From Clostridia bacterium (GTDB lineage: Bacteria; Bacillota; Clostridia; Christensenellales; Aristaeellaceae), in contig JAFWES010000015.1 in assembly GCA_017512805.1 (NCBI GenBank), positions 30,759 to 94,758 on the forward strand: DNA of 64,000 nucleotides, in the 5' to 3' direction. Below are positions 16,792 to 24,526 of this stretch, in pieces (the first letter of the stretch is position 1; each line of letters starts with the position of its first letter). The position numbers and the translations under genes were made by a program. The notes beneath the pieces are model-generated. The model saw only the letters and a program-made list of their open reading frames with translations, made no database searches and was not told the origin of the DNA.

Positions 16792-17663
16792 GCTTCTATC
16801 CGCTCCAACAGCTCATGCAGCCGGTTCAGCTCTTCCAGGCTGCTGTACTGCAGCACGATCTTTCCTTTTTTGGGCGTCCCACTGAGCACCGCCCGCATGC
16901 CGGTCTTCTCCAGCAGGCGATCCTGCAGCTCCCGCAGCTCGGGCGCCAGGGGCTTTGGGGGCTTCTGTTTCCGGCCGACGGACTCCTCCCCTTTGATCTT
17001 CGCGGCCAGGGCTTCCATCTGGCGGACATTCAGCCCCTCATCCGCCGCCTTCTTCGCCAGGGTGATCTGCGTGCGTGAATCGGAAAGCCCCGCCAGCACC
17101 CGCGCGTGACCGGCGGTCAAAAGCCCGTCCCGCACCATATCCGTCACTTCCTCCGGCAGGTTCAGCAGCCGGATCAGGTTTGCCACCGCGGGACGGCTCT
17201 TGCCCAGCCGCTGCGCCACCTTCTCCTGGGTATAGCCGCACTGCTGCATCAGCGCCCGGATGCCCCGTGCTTCCTCCACCGGGTTCAGATCCTCCCGCTG
17301 CAGGTTTTCAATCAGGGAAATTTCCATCTGCCGGACAATGTCCAGATCCCGGATCACGCAGGGCACCGTCTCCATCCCCGCCATGCGGCAGGCCCGGTAC
17401 CGCCTTTCTCCCGCGATGATCCGATACCGCCCGTTGCTGGCCGGCACCACGATCAGCGGCTGCAGCACACCCTGATCCCGGATGCTTTCCGAAAGCTGGG
17501 CCATGGTCTCCTCGTCAAAATGCTTTCGGGGCTGATCCGGGTTGGGATCCAGCTCCCCGATGGATATTTCCTGAATGCTGGTCCCGTTTCCGGACCCCCA
17601 GTCCTCCTGATCCGCGAACAGGGAGTCCAGCCCGCGCCCCAGACCGTGCGCTTTCTTTGCCAT
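16788..17663 (-). CDS. parB: Chromosome-partitioning protein ParB/Spo0J
   Basis: A 291-residue ParB. A poly-basic start with GLGRGLDSLF is typical. The CTP-binding box GERRYRA lies at residues 85-91, with ENLQREDLNPVEEA following. The helix-turn-helix region begins at YTQEKVAQRLGKSRPAVANLIRLLNLP. The C-terminal dimerisation part ends in short leucine-rich helices. ParB loads on parS sites, spreads with CTP and recruits condensin. It lies 15 bases after parA. No parS consensus was found by eye in this window. Overlap with a sugar transferase start is unusual. Confidence 0.95.
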   Translation of the reverse strand: MAKKAHGLGRGLDSLFADQEDWGSGNGTSIQEISIGELDPNPDQPRKHFDEETMAQLSESIRDQGVLQPLIVVPASNGRYRIIAGERRYRACRMAGMETVPCVIRDLDIVRQMEISLIENLQREDLNPVEEARGIRALMQQCGYTQEKVAQRLGKSRPAVANLIRLLNLPEEVTDMVRDGLLTAGHARVLAGLSDSRTQITLAKKAADEGLNVRQMEALAAKIKGEESVGRKQKPPKPLAPELRELQDRLLEKTGMRAVLSGTPKKGKIVLQYSSLEELNRLHELLERIEA

Positions 17664-17678
17664 GGAACGCTGTCCTCC

Positions 17679-18446
17679 TTATGCTTTCTTGTTCCGGCTC
17701 AGAACTTCCTTCGCCAGCGCCTGATACGCCAGTGCCCCGGAACTCTTCGGGTCGTAAAGATGAATAGGCTCCCCGTGGCTGGGGGCCTCTCCCAGCCGCA
17801 CATTCCGCGGAATCGTCGTGGCAAAAACCTCTTTCTTGAAGTGCTTCTTGACCTGATCCACCACCTGCAGCCCCAGATTCGTCCGCCCGTCCAGCATGGT
17901 CAGCAGCACGCCCTCCAGCTCCAGCCGGGGGTTCATGGTCCTTTTCACCCGGCTGACGGTGTTCATGAGGCTGGTCACCCCCTCCAGCGCGTAATACTCG
18001 CACTGGATGGGAATCAGCACCGAGTCCGCCGCCGCCAGGGCGTTGAGGGTCAGCAGGCTCAGGCTGGGCGGGCAGTCCACAAAGATATATGCGAAATCCT
18101 CCCGGATGGGAGCCAGTAATGTTTTTAGATAGTATTCGCGCCGTTCTTCTCCCACAAGTTCCACTTCCGCGCCGGCTAAACGGATATCCGCTCCCACCAG
18201 ACGCAGTTTTTTTACATTTGTCTTCTGGATGCAGTCCTGTATTCTGGACCGGCCCATCATGGCGTCATAGATGCTGTTCCCATCCTTCACCCGGCAGCCG
18301 AGGCCGCTGGTGGTATTCCCCTGGGGATCCAGATCCACCATCAGAACCTTTTTCCCCATTTCCGCCAGCCAAGCGGACAAATTCACGGCGGTCGTCGTTT
18401 TTCCGACGCCGCCCTTCTGATTCGTGATTGCGATGATCTTTCCCAT
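17679..18446 (-). CDS. parA: Chromosome-partitioning ATPase ParA/Soj
   Basis: A 255-residue deviant Walker-type ATPase without an N-terminal DNA-binding domain, the chromosomal Soj form. KGGVGKTTT at residues 11-19 contains the signature lysine, VDLDPQGN is switch I, and FVDCPPSL is Walker B. ParA works with ParB in origin segregation and, in Bacillus, in control of DnaA. It heads the long minus-strand run and shares its promoter region with a divergent metal ABC transporter. ATG at 18446 is preceded by a GGAAAGGGCTGACC region. Confidence 0.95.
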   Translation of the reverse strand: MGKIIAITNQKGGVGKTTTAVNLSAWLAEMGKKVLMVDLDPQGNTTSGLGCRVKDGNSIYDAMMGRSRIQDCIQKTNVKKLRLVGADIRLAGAEVELVGEERREYYLKTLLAPIREDFAYIFVDCPPSLSLLTLNALAAADSVLIPIQCEYYALEGVTSLMNTVSRVKRTMNPRLELEGVLLTMLDGRTNLGLQVVDQVKKHFKKEVFATTIPRNVRLGEAPSHGEPIHLYDPKSSGALAYQALAKEVLSRNKKA

Positions 18447-18465
18447 GGTCAGCCCTTTCCGATGA

Positions 18466-18494
18466 TTTACACAAAAATCAACGTCTGCTATAAT
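18466..18494 (+). promoter_or_regulatory. Promoter of the metal ABC transporter operon
   Basis: TTTACA (18466-18471), 17 bases, TATAAT (18489-18494), followed after about 20 bases by CAAGGAGG and the ATG at 18532. It overlaps the parA promoter back to back. Confidence 0.7.
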
Positions 18495-18518
18495 ACATCA
18501 TTATCGGTGTTTTTTCAA
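18489..18518 (-). promoter_or_regulatory. parA: parA promoter, overlapping the divergent ABC promoter
   Basis: On the minus strand, TTGAAA (18513-18518), 17 bases, TATTAT (18490-18495). The -10 shares five bases with the -10 of the opposite promoter. Confidence 0.65.
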
Positions 18519-18531
18519 GGAGGAACCCACG

Positions 18532-19551
18532 ATGCGACTCTCCCGCTGTGACCTGTGCCATATCGATCTGGATCGGGTTTCCGTCCGCCGGGGCGGGCAG
18601 CAGCTGCTGCAGGATGTATCCATGCATATCCACTGCGGTCAGCTCACCGTTCTCATCGGGCAGAACGGCGCCGGCAAAACCACCCTGATCCGGGCCCTCC
18701 TGGGGGAAATCCCCCACAGCGGCTCCATCCGGCATCTGGACAGCGCCGGGCGTGATCTGGCTCATCTGACCACCGGGTACGTGCCTCAGCATCTCGCCTT
18801 CGATCCGGAAATGCCTCTGACGGTGATGGATTTTCTGGCTGCCTCCATGACCCGCCGCCCGGTGTGGACCGGGGTCGGCTCCCGTGTCCGCGCCCGGGTT
18901 CTTCAGGCCCTGAAGGAGGTCAGCGCGGAGGATCTGGCGGACCGTCCCCTGGGCCGCTGCTCCGGGGGGGAGCTGCAAAGGGTGCTCCTGGCGCTGGCGC
19001 TTCATCCGGCTCCGGACCTGCTGGTGCTGGACGAGCCCGTCAGCGGCGTGGACCGCAACGGCCTGAAGCTCTTTCTCGATACGGTGACCCGTTTGAAGGA
19101 GCGAAAGCACATCGCCCTCCTGCTGGTCAGTCACGATCTTCGCCTGGTCCGGGAGTACGCGGATCACGTGATTCTGCTGGATAAAAACGTCCTAGCCCAG
19201 GGGTCGCCCGGCGAGGTCTTCGCATCCCCCGCCTTCAATCAAGTCTTTGGCGCCGGAACGGAAGCGGAAACGGAAGGCGCGCCGGACGCTGCGCCTGCGC
19301 GGACGGTTCCCTCCGGAAAATCCGCCGGTGACCCGCGCCCGGATGTCTCCGCCAGCCGGATCGTCCGCCTTACGTCCCACCGACGCGACGAGACCTCCCG
19401 AACCCCGGCCGGTCCCGCTCCCGATCGGAATCCGGCCGATGAGGAAGGCGATGGCGGATCCGTGCCCGGGGTGGACGGACGAACAGATCCGGGGTCCGAA
19501 CGAGAATCGTCCGCGTCCGGAATCCCATCCGGCCAGGAGGTGCAAAACTGA
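18532..19551 (+). CDS. Metal ABC transporter ATPase (ZnuC/MntB type) with long tail
   Basis: A 339-residue ATPase. GQNGAGKTT at residues 43-51, RCSGGELQRVLLALAL, LLVLDEPVSGVD and the switch histidine in LVSHDLRLV show a complete ABC domain, closest in layout to ZnuC-like zinc/manganese importers. The ATPase ends near residue 235. The remaining ~100 residues are Pro/Ala/Arg/Asp-rich with no predicted fold, which is unusual for the family. Its TGA overlaps the ATG of the permease gene, so they are coupled. No substrate-binding lipoprotein gene lies beside them. Confidence 0.88.
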   Translation: MRLSRCDLCHIDLDRVSVRRGGQQLLQDVSMHIHCGQLTVLIGQNGAGKTTLIRALLGEIPHSGSIRHLDSAGRDLAHLTTGYVPQHLAFDPEMPLTVMDFLAASMTRRPVWTGVGSRVRARVLQALKEVSAEDLADRPLGRCSGGELQRVLLALALHPAPDLLVLDEPVSGVDRNGLKLFLDTVTRLKERKHIALLLVSHDLRLVREYADHVILLDKNVLAQGSPGEVFASPAFNQVFGAGTEAETEGAPDAAPARTVPSGKSAGDPRPDVSASRIVRLTSHRRDETSRTPAGPAPDRNPADEEGDGGSVPGVDGRTDPGSERESSASGIPSGQEVQN

Positions 19552-20390
19552 TGGATATGATATACGGCATCCTGGACACCCTGCTTCCGCTGGAAGCCTT
19601 CCGATTCTCCTTCATGAAGAACGCCTTCCTGGCGGTGCTTCTGCTGACGCCCCTGCTGGGGCTGTTGGGGACCATGGCCGTCAATCACCAGATGGCCTTT
19701 TTCTCCGATGCCCTGGGGCACTCCGCCATCACCGGGATCGGCCTGGGCATGCTGCTGGGCCTTCGGAATGACCTGGCGGCGCTGCTGATCTTCGGAACGG
19801 TCTGGGCCATCCTGATCTGCGTTATCAAACAGAGCGGCTCCGCCTCCGCGGATACCATTATCTCCGTTTTTTCCTCCACCTCCATCGCCGCCGGCCTGCT
19901 GATTCTGGCCAGAGGCGGAAAGTTTGCCCGGTATTCCTCCCTGCTGATCGGGGATATTCTGGCGGTCACTCCGGACGACCTGCTGGCCCTGGCCGTGGCG
20001 CTCCCTCTGGGGGTTCTGCTGTGGGCGGCGATGTACAATCAGCTGCTGCTGACCTCCGTTTCTCCTTCCCTCGCCCGTTCCCGGGGCATACACATCCGGG
20101 TAGTGGAATGCGCGTTCGTGGTTCTGGTCGCCTTCGCCGTCATGCTGGCCATCCGCTGGGTCGGGGTTCTGCTCATCAACGCCCTGCTCATTCTGCCCGC
20201 CGCCGCCGGACGGAACCTCGCTTCCAACAGCCGGCAGCACGCCGTCTTCACGGTCCTCATTGCCCTCCTCAGCGGAATTCTGGGGCTCTTTGCCGCCTAT
20301 TACGGCGACACCAGCGCCGGCGCCTCCATCGTTCTGATCGCGGCCCTGTTCTACGCGCTGTCCCTGCTGGCCAGAAGATTCCGGAACTGA
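19551..20390 (+). CDS. Metal ABC transporter permease (ZnuB/MntC type)
   Basis: A 279-residue membrane protein with eight or nine hydrophobic segments. MAFFSDALGHSAITGIGLG near residue 50 is the conserved motif of ABC-3 family metal permeases, and VVALVAFAVMLAIRWVGVLLINALLILPAA is the equally typical later block with its G-x-L-L-x-x-A-L-L-x-x-P pattern. It pairs with the ATPase directly upstream to import zinc, manganese or iron once a binding protein, encoded elsewhere, delivers the ion. A strong terminator follows the stop immediately. Confidence 0.92.
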   Translation: MDMIYGILDTLLPLEAFRFSFMKNAFLAVLLLTPLLGLLGTMAVNHQMAFFSDALGHSAITGIGLGMLLGLRNDLAALLIFGTVWAILICVIKQSGSASADTIISVFSSTSIAAGLLILARGGKFARYSSLLIGDILAVTPDDLLALAVALPLGVLLWAAMYNQLLLTSVSPSLARSRGIHIRVVECAFVVLVAFAVMLAIRWVGVLLINALLILPAAAGRNLASNSRQHAVFTVLIALLSGILGLFAAYYGDTSAGASIVLIAALFYALSLLARRFRN

Positions 20391-20431
20391 AAAAGAACCG
20401 CCTGCCCTCTCCGGCACAGGCGGTTCTTTTT
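20390..20431. terminator. Bidirectional terminator between convergent units
   Basis: A perfect 15-bp stem AAAAAGAACCGCCTG with CAGGCGGTTCTTTTT and a 12-base loop. It ends in T runs on both strands and serves the metal transporter operon and prs. Confidence 0.92.
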
Positions 20432-20497
20432 CACTGCCGATGTCACTGTTCAGCCCGGAACCGTTCCGGGATCTCCGCTTTTCCTGTCAGCCGTTGT

Positions 20498-21712
20498 TTA
20501 CACCAGTCTGATTCCCGCTTCCTGCTGTTCCCGCTCATACCGCTTCAGCAGGCCGTGAATCCGGTCATAGGGATTCAGCAGCCGGCTCAGGCTTCGGTCA
20601 TGGTTCAGCGTGGCAATGATATAGGAAACGTACTTGCTCATATCCGCCTCCAGGAACCATTCCCGCTGCGCCACTTCCTCCCGGCGGTAGGTCAGGTTCG
20701 TGGAGATGACCCGGTCAATAATCCCATCCTGATACGCCCGATCATAGGCCTCCAGGCCATTGGTAAACAGCGCGAAGGTCGCCGCCGCGAAAATCCGGTT
20801 CGCCTTGCGCTTTTTCAGTTCCCGGGCCAGATCGATGATGCTGTCTCCGCTGGAAATGATGTCGTCGGCCACGAAAATATCCTTCCCCTCCACCTTGTTC
20901 CCCATGTATTCATGGGCCACGATGGGGTTCCTGCCGTTCTCGATCCTTGTATAGTCCCGACGCTTGTAGAACATTCCCATGTCCAGCCCCAGCACGGACG
21001 CATAGAAAATGTTCCGGTCGATGGCCCCTTCGTCGGGGGATACGATCATCAGGTGATCCTTGTCGATCCGCAGCGTCTTGTCATTCTTCAGCAGGGCCTT
21101 GAAAATCTGATAGCTGGGCATGATGCTCTCAAACCCGCCGCTGGGAATCGCGTTTTGCACCCGGGGATCGTGGGCGTCAAAGGTAATGATGTTGCTGACG
21201 CCCATCCGCTCCAGGTCCTGCAGCATCATGGCGCAGTCCAGGCTCTCCCGGGAGGAACGCCGGTGCTGCCGCCCCTCATACAGCATGGGCATAATCACGG
21301 TGATGCGCTTGGCCTTGCCATTGGTCGCCGCGATAATCCGCCGCAGGTTGGCATAGTGCTCGTCCGGGCCCAGGGGCACGTCCACCCCGTACAGATTATA
21401 GGTGACGTTGTATGCCCCGGGATCGCAAAGAATATAAAGGTCCATGCCGCGGATGCTTTCCTTGATCATGCCTTTTCCTTCGCCGTTCCCGAAGCGGGGA
21501 CAGATCACTTTGACCAGGAAGTCCTCCCGCTCCATGCCGGGCGTGGTGCGCATATCACCAAGGGATTCCTCGGTATGGTCCCGCCATTTTTTCAGCCAGC
21601 TGTTCACTTTTTCGCCCATATTCTCCGTGCCGGGCAAGGCAATCAGCCCCAGAGGGCCCACCGGGTAGGTCAGAAAGGATTCGTTGTTCCAGGTGCTTAC
21701 AAAATCCGTCAT
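20498..21712 (-). CDS. prs: Ribose-phosphate pyrophosphokinase, long form
   Basis: A 404-residue enzyme making PRPP from ribose 5-phosphate and ATP. RRSSRESLDCAMMLQDLERMGVSNIITFDAHD covers the ATP-binding flag and catalytic histidine region, and GKDIFVADDIISSGDSI is the PRPP-binding loop. Ordinary Prs proteins have about 315 residues; this one has roughly 70 extra N-terminal residues and an extended C-terminus, a form I associate with clostridia. ATG at 21712 is preferred (GGGAGGACACC before it). A GTG at 21748 would lie almost on the transcription start because TATAAT sits just upstream. Confidence 0.9.
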   Translation of the reverse strand: MTDFVSTWNNESFLTYPVGPLGLIALPGTENMGEKVNSWLKKWRDHTEESLGDMRTTPGMEREDFLVKVICPRFGNGEGKGMIKESIRGMDLYILCDPGAYNVTYNLYGVDVPLGPDEHYANLRRIIAATNGKAKRITVIMPMLYEGRQHRRSSRESLDCAMMLQDLERMGVSNIITFDAHDPRVQNAIPSGGFESIMPSYQIFKALLKNDKTLRIDKDHLMIVSPDEGAIDRNIFYASVLGLDMGMFYKRRDYTRIENGRNPIVAHEYMGNKVEGKDIFVADDIISSGDSIIDLARELKKRKANRIFAAATFALFTNGLEAYDRAYQDGIIDRVISTNLTYRREEVAQREWFLEADMSKYVSYIIATLNHDRSLSRLLNPYDRIHGLLKRYEREQQEAGIRLV

Positions 21713-21754
21713 GGTGTCCTCCCATTCGGTCCGGCGCTCCGGGTTCACGCCCCC

Positions 21755-21783
21755 ATTATAGTCGAAAACGCAAACCTTGAAAA
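21755..21783 (-). promoter_or_regulatory. prs: Probable prs promoter
   Basis: TATAAT at 21755-21760 on the minus strand, with a weak -35 (TTTTCA) at 17 bases. It places the transcript start within the codons between the alternative GTG and the chosen ATG. Confidence 0.5.
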
Positions 21784-21929
21784 CCCCCTATTTATGAAGA
21801 TTTCCGGAAACTTTTTGGCCTTCCCGGAAAAAACGGTCTCATTTGATCCGCTTTTTTGCAGGCCGCCAAAAAAGCGTTTCATTTTCCGTTCACCTTCTCC
21901 CCCGGGGACCGCATCAAAAAAAGAAAAAC

Positions 21930-21970
21930 GTAACTGTTCAGTCCAGAAAGCGCAGCGGCTGAATAGTAAC
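21930..21970. repeat. Dispersed palindromic element, copy A (short)
   Basis: Forty-one bases beginning GTAACTGTTCAGTCC and ending GCGGCTGAATAGTAAC. The two ends are imperfect inverted copies. It shares its core (AAAGCGCAGCGGCTGAAT) with copies at 23531-23614 and 33497-33574. It lies in the prs-htrA divergent region (21713-22055), just upstream of the htrA promoter. Confidence 0.75.
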
Positions 21971-21979
21971 GAAAAAACG

Positions 21980-22022
21980 TTCACATTCCGTTCATACTCC
22001 GGTAAAAAAACCGGCCTATACT
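21980..22022 (+). promoter_or_regulatory. htrA promoter with tandem OmpR/PhoB-type hexamers
   Basis: TTCACA (21980-21985), five bases, TTCATA (21991-21996), then 20 bases to TATACT (22017-22022). There is no good -35. Direct hexamers with an 11-base period that stand in for a poor -35 are the classical arrangement for activation by an OmpR-family response regulator. Confidence 0.55.
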
Positions 22023-22055
22023 GACCTCGAAATCCGGAAAGGAGGATTTTGAAAG

Positions 22056-23384
22056 ATGTTAAAGAAGATTTGGAACAGAAAAAACACCCTGGGATATATC
22101 GCACTGGCGCTGGCCTGCCTGATGGTGGGCGGCCTTCTGGGAACGGCGGCGCAGCCCGCTCAGGCTGCGGACTCCGTCATGACCGCGTCCACCTCCTCCC
22201 CCTTTACCGAAGCCATTGCCAAGGTCAAGGACAGTGTAGTGGGCGTCAATAACTACCAGCTGGTCCGGAACAATTACGGCTACGGCAACGGTTACGGCAA
22301 CAGCTTCGGCTTCCCCTGGAGCGATTTCTTCGGCTACGGATACGGTTCCCCCTACGGCAACGGCAACCAGGACTCCGACCGGGAAGTGAAATACGGCAGC
22401 GGCTCCGGCGTGGTGGTCGCGAACGAGTACGTCATGACCAACTATCATGTGGTGGATGGCGCCAGCAGCCTGGAAGTCTCCGTGGAGCGGGAAGGCAAGA
22501 GCGATCCCGATCTGTTCAAGGCCACCGTGGCCGCCTGTGACCAGGATCTGGACGTGGCAGTGCTCTACGTCCCCGGTCTGGATCTGGCGCCCGTCGCCCT
22601 GGGTGATTCGGACAGCCTGCAGGTGGGCGAGCTGGTGTTTAACATCGGCAACCCCATTGGTTTCAACAAGACCGTGACCGCCGGCATCATCTCCGGCCTG
22701 AACCGGGAAATCAACACCGATACCCATACGGACCGCTACGGCCGCACCACCAATGTCGTCAATACCATGATCCAGACCGACGCGGCGATCAACAGCGGCA
22801 ACAGCGGCGGCGGCATGTTCAACCTCAACGGCGAGCTGGTGGGCATCCCCACCCTGAAGTATACCGGCAGCCGGTATTCCTCCAGCGCCACCGTGGAGTC
22901 CATCGGGATGTGCATCCCGGTGAATGACGCCAAGGCGGTCATCGAGAAGGGCCTGAACGCGGATACCTCCGCCGGCGTGTCCTCCTCCCAGGACAGCAGC
23001 GCCCAGAACAGCGCTTCCGGTACCGTACGCAACGATCTGCAGGGGCGTCCCCGGATGGGCGTCATCGTGACCACCCTCAGCGGCGCCGCCGTTCAGAACG
23101 GCATCCTGCCCCGGGGCGTGTATGTCACCGAAGTGGAAAGCGGCAGCCCCGCGGAACAGGCCGGTCTCCAGCCCTATGATATCATCGTGGAAGCCAACGG
23201 AACCGTCCTGACCACCACCACCGACCTGACGAGCATCATCGGCAGCCTGAAGGAAGGCGACCAGGTCGCCCTGAAGGTCTACCGCACCGGCGTGGATCTG
23301 TACAACACCACCGACATCCCCACGGATGGGGAATATGTGGATCTGACCCTGACCCTGGCCATCGTGGACGCCATCGCTCAGTAA
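22056..23384 (+). CDS. Membrane-anchored HtrA/DegP-like serine protease with PDZ domain
   Basis: A 442-residue protein. A signal anchor lies at residues 11-33, then a Gly/Tyr/Asn-rich linker (about 73-107), then a trypsin-fold protease with H131 (NYHVVD), D166 (DLDVAVL) and S250 (SGNSGGG), and a PDZ domain (about 330-420, RPRMGV...GSPAEQAGLQPYDIIVEANG). HtrA proteins degrade or refold damaged secreted proteins. GNSGGG replaces the usual GNSGGP, but the catalytic triad and oxyanion glycines are intact. ATG at 22056 follows AAAGGAGG. The promoter suggests envelope-stress control, as with CssRS in Bacillus; the regulator genes are not in the window. Confidence 0.93.
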   Translation: MLKKIWNRKNTLGYIALALACLMVGGLLGTAAQPAQAADSVMTASTSSPFTEAIAKVKDSVVGVNNYQLVRNNYGYGNGYGNSFGFPWSDFFGYGYGSPYGNGNQDSDREVKYGSGSGVVVANEYVMTNYHVVDGASSLEVSVEREGKSDPDLFKATVAACDQDLDVAVLYVPGLDLAPVALGDSDSLQVGELVFNIGNPIGFNKTVTAGIISGLNREINTDTHTDRYGRTTNVVNTMIQTDAAINSGNSGGGMFNLNGELVGIPTLKYTGSRYSSSATVESIGMCIPVNDAKAVIEKGLNADTSAGVSSSQDSSAQNSASGTVRNDLQGRPRMGVIVTTLSGAAVQNGILPRGVYVTEVESGSPAEQAGLQPYDIIVEANGTVLTTTTDLTSIIGSLKEGDQVALKVYRTGVDLYNTTDIPTDGEYVDLTLTLAIVDAIAQ

Positions 23385-23452
23385 GGCGATGCTCCCCTAA
23401 TCCCGGTTCCCTGACCGCCGGTGCTTCACCCGCCGGGCAGGGGAGCCGCGAA

Positions 23453-23488
23453 AAAGCCCCCCGGGCGCTTGTGCGCCCGGGGGGCTTT
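23453..23488. terminator. Intrinsic terminator after htrA
   Basis: A 16-bp GC-rich stem (AAAGCCCCCCGGGCGC and its complement) with a TTGT loop, followed by CTTTCTGTTTG. Confidence 0.88.
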
Positions 23489-23530
23489 CTGTTTGACTGC
23501 AGGGCTGTACCCGGAACAATTTCCTCACAA

Positions 23531-23614
23531 GTAACGATTCAGTCGCTGCGCTTTCTGAGGGATTCCCCTCCGGGAACCACCTCAGTCGCTGCGCTTGCAG
23601 GACTGAACGGTTAC
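23531..23614. repeat. Dispersed palindromic element, copy B
   Basis: Eighty-four bases starting GTAACGATTCAGTCG and ending GACTGAACGGTTAC, an imperfect inverted repeat. Inside, CAGTCGCTGCGCTT occurs twice as a direct repeat. It ends two bases from the stop codon of the GNAT gene, in the gap between the convergent htrA and GNAT genes. Confidence 0.8.
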
Positions 23615-23616
23615 CC

Positions 23617-24087
23617 TCACAGAATCTTTTCCATCACGATCTTTCTGACGGAAAAACCGTTATGCCGGTAGAAGTTCAGCGCCGCATCGTTTCCTTCCCA
23701 CACGTTCAGGGTCATATCGTAACAGCGGATCTCCCGGGCAAAAGCGGTGGCGAATTCCACCAGCTTCCGTCCGATCTGCTTCCCCCGCTGCTTTTCGTCC
23801 ACGCAAAGATCGTCGATGAAAAGGGTCCTGCTTTCCCGCTGGTTGTTCCCCCGGGCGGTCTCTTCCACCGCGCAGAGGCAGTACCCCACGACCTCGCCGT
23901 CTTCTTCCGCCACGAAAGCCGGACGGTTCCGATCCGCCAGCATCTCCTTCAGATCCGGCTCCATGTACTTTCTTGTCCCGGAAATGAACAGATCCGGCCG
24001 GAGCACCGCGTGGATCTCCAGTATCTGGCTTAACATGTTCAAAATGGCCGGAATGTCCTTTTCCTTTGCCTGTCTGATATTCAGCAT
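23617..24087 (-). CDS. GNAT family N-acetyltransferase
   Basis: A 156-residue acetyltransferase. IRQAKEKDIPAILNML opens the fold, LFIDDLCVDEKQRGKQIGRKLVEFA contains the acetyl-CoA pyrophosphate loop (Q/R-x-x-G-x-G/I), and NVWEGNDAALNFYRHNGF is the C-terminal motif B region. The substrate is unknown. ATG at 24087 was taken because the longer reading frame would translate through a clear terminator hairpin at 24175-24208. It has only a modest ribosome site (AGGA close to ATG). A dispersed repeat begins right after its stop. Confidence 0.88.
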   Translation of the reverse strand: MLNIRQAKEKDIPAILNMLSQILEIHAVLRPDLFISGTRKYMEPDLKEMLADRNRPAFVAEEDGEVVGYCLCAVEETARGNNQRESRTLFIDDLCVDEKQRGKQIGRKLVEFATAFAREIRCYDMTLNVWEGNDAALNFYRHNGFSVRKIVMEKIL

Positions 24088-24174
24088 TCCTGTTGTCTCT
24101 CTTTCTTTCGCCTGTTCCGTCTGCCCTGACCCGCCGTCAGGGAACCTCCCCGCCGCGCGGAAGGCGCGGGCAAG

Positions 24175-24208
24175 AAAAAACCGTCTCCCCAGGGAGAGCA
24201 CGGTTTTT
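24175..24208 (-). terminator. Terminator of the DUF1858 gene
   Basis: Stem AAAAACCGT with ACGGTTTTTT enclosing a CTCTCC/GGGGAG inner stem. On the minus strand it is followed by TTTTTTCTTG. Confidence 0.8.
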
Positions 24209-24215
24209 GTCATAT

Positions 24216-24425
24216 TCAGTTTGCGGCCGCGTTCCGGATCCGGGCATTGATGGCTTCCACCACGGGGGTGGAATCAAACCCGTGCACCGCGCAGGCCTCC
24301 TCCAGGCTCTCCATCTGAGAAGCCGGGCAGCCCAGGCAATGCATACCGATAGACATCAAAACCTCGATGGCTTCCGGATGATTCCGCACGATTTCGCCAA
24401 TCAGCGTCTTCTCGTTGACTTCCAT
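24216..24425 (-). CDS. DUF1858 domain protein (redox-disulfide type)
   Basis: A 69-residue protein consisting only of a DUF1858 domain: IGEIVRNHPEAIEVLMSIGMHCLGCPAS...SLEEACAVHGFD. The CLGC pair is the conserved dicysteine. Such domains are called hybrid-cluster-associated disulfide domains, and occur alone or with hybrid cluster protein. The role is thought to be redox or metal related but is unproven. It is a single gene with a clear promoter and terminator. ATG at 24425 follows AGGAGAT. Confidence 0.9.
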   Translation of the reverse strand: MEVNEKTLIGEIVRNHPEAIEVLMSIGMHCLGCPASQMESLEEACAVHGFDSTPVVEAINARIRNAAAN

Positions 24426-24484
24426 TGAATCAGATCTCCTTTCCAGCGCGGGAGGGATGACCGCTCCCGGGATTTACGGGCGGT

Positions 24485-24513
24485 AGTATAGCACAGCCGC
24501 GGCCGGTTTGCAA
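24485..24513 (-). promoter_or_regulatory. Sigma-A promoter of the DUF1858 gene
   Basis: TTGCAA, 17 bases, TATACT on the minus strand, 60 bases before the ATG at 24425. Confidence 0.7.
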
Positions 24514-24526
24514 CCATTCCTTACCC

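Noticed and set aside
20021-22024. Plus-strand frame of about 670 codons across the permease end and prs antisense
   Set aside because: It crosses a strong terminator and runs antisense to prs; the true genes there have full motif sets.
24087-24213. Longer start for the GNAT gene
   Set aside because: The added codons run through an obvious terminator hairpin and have no ribosome site.
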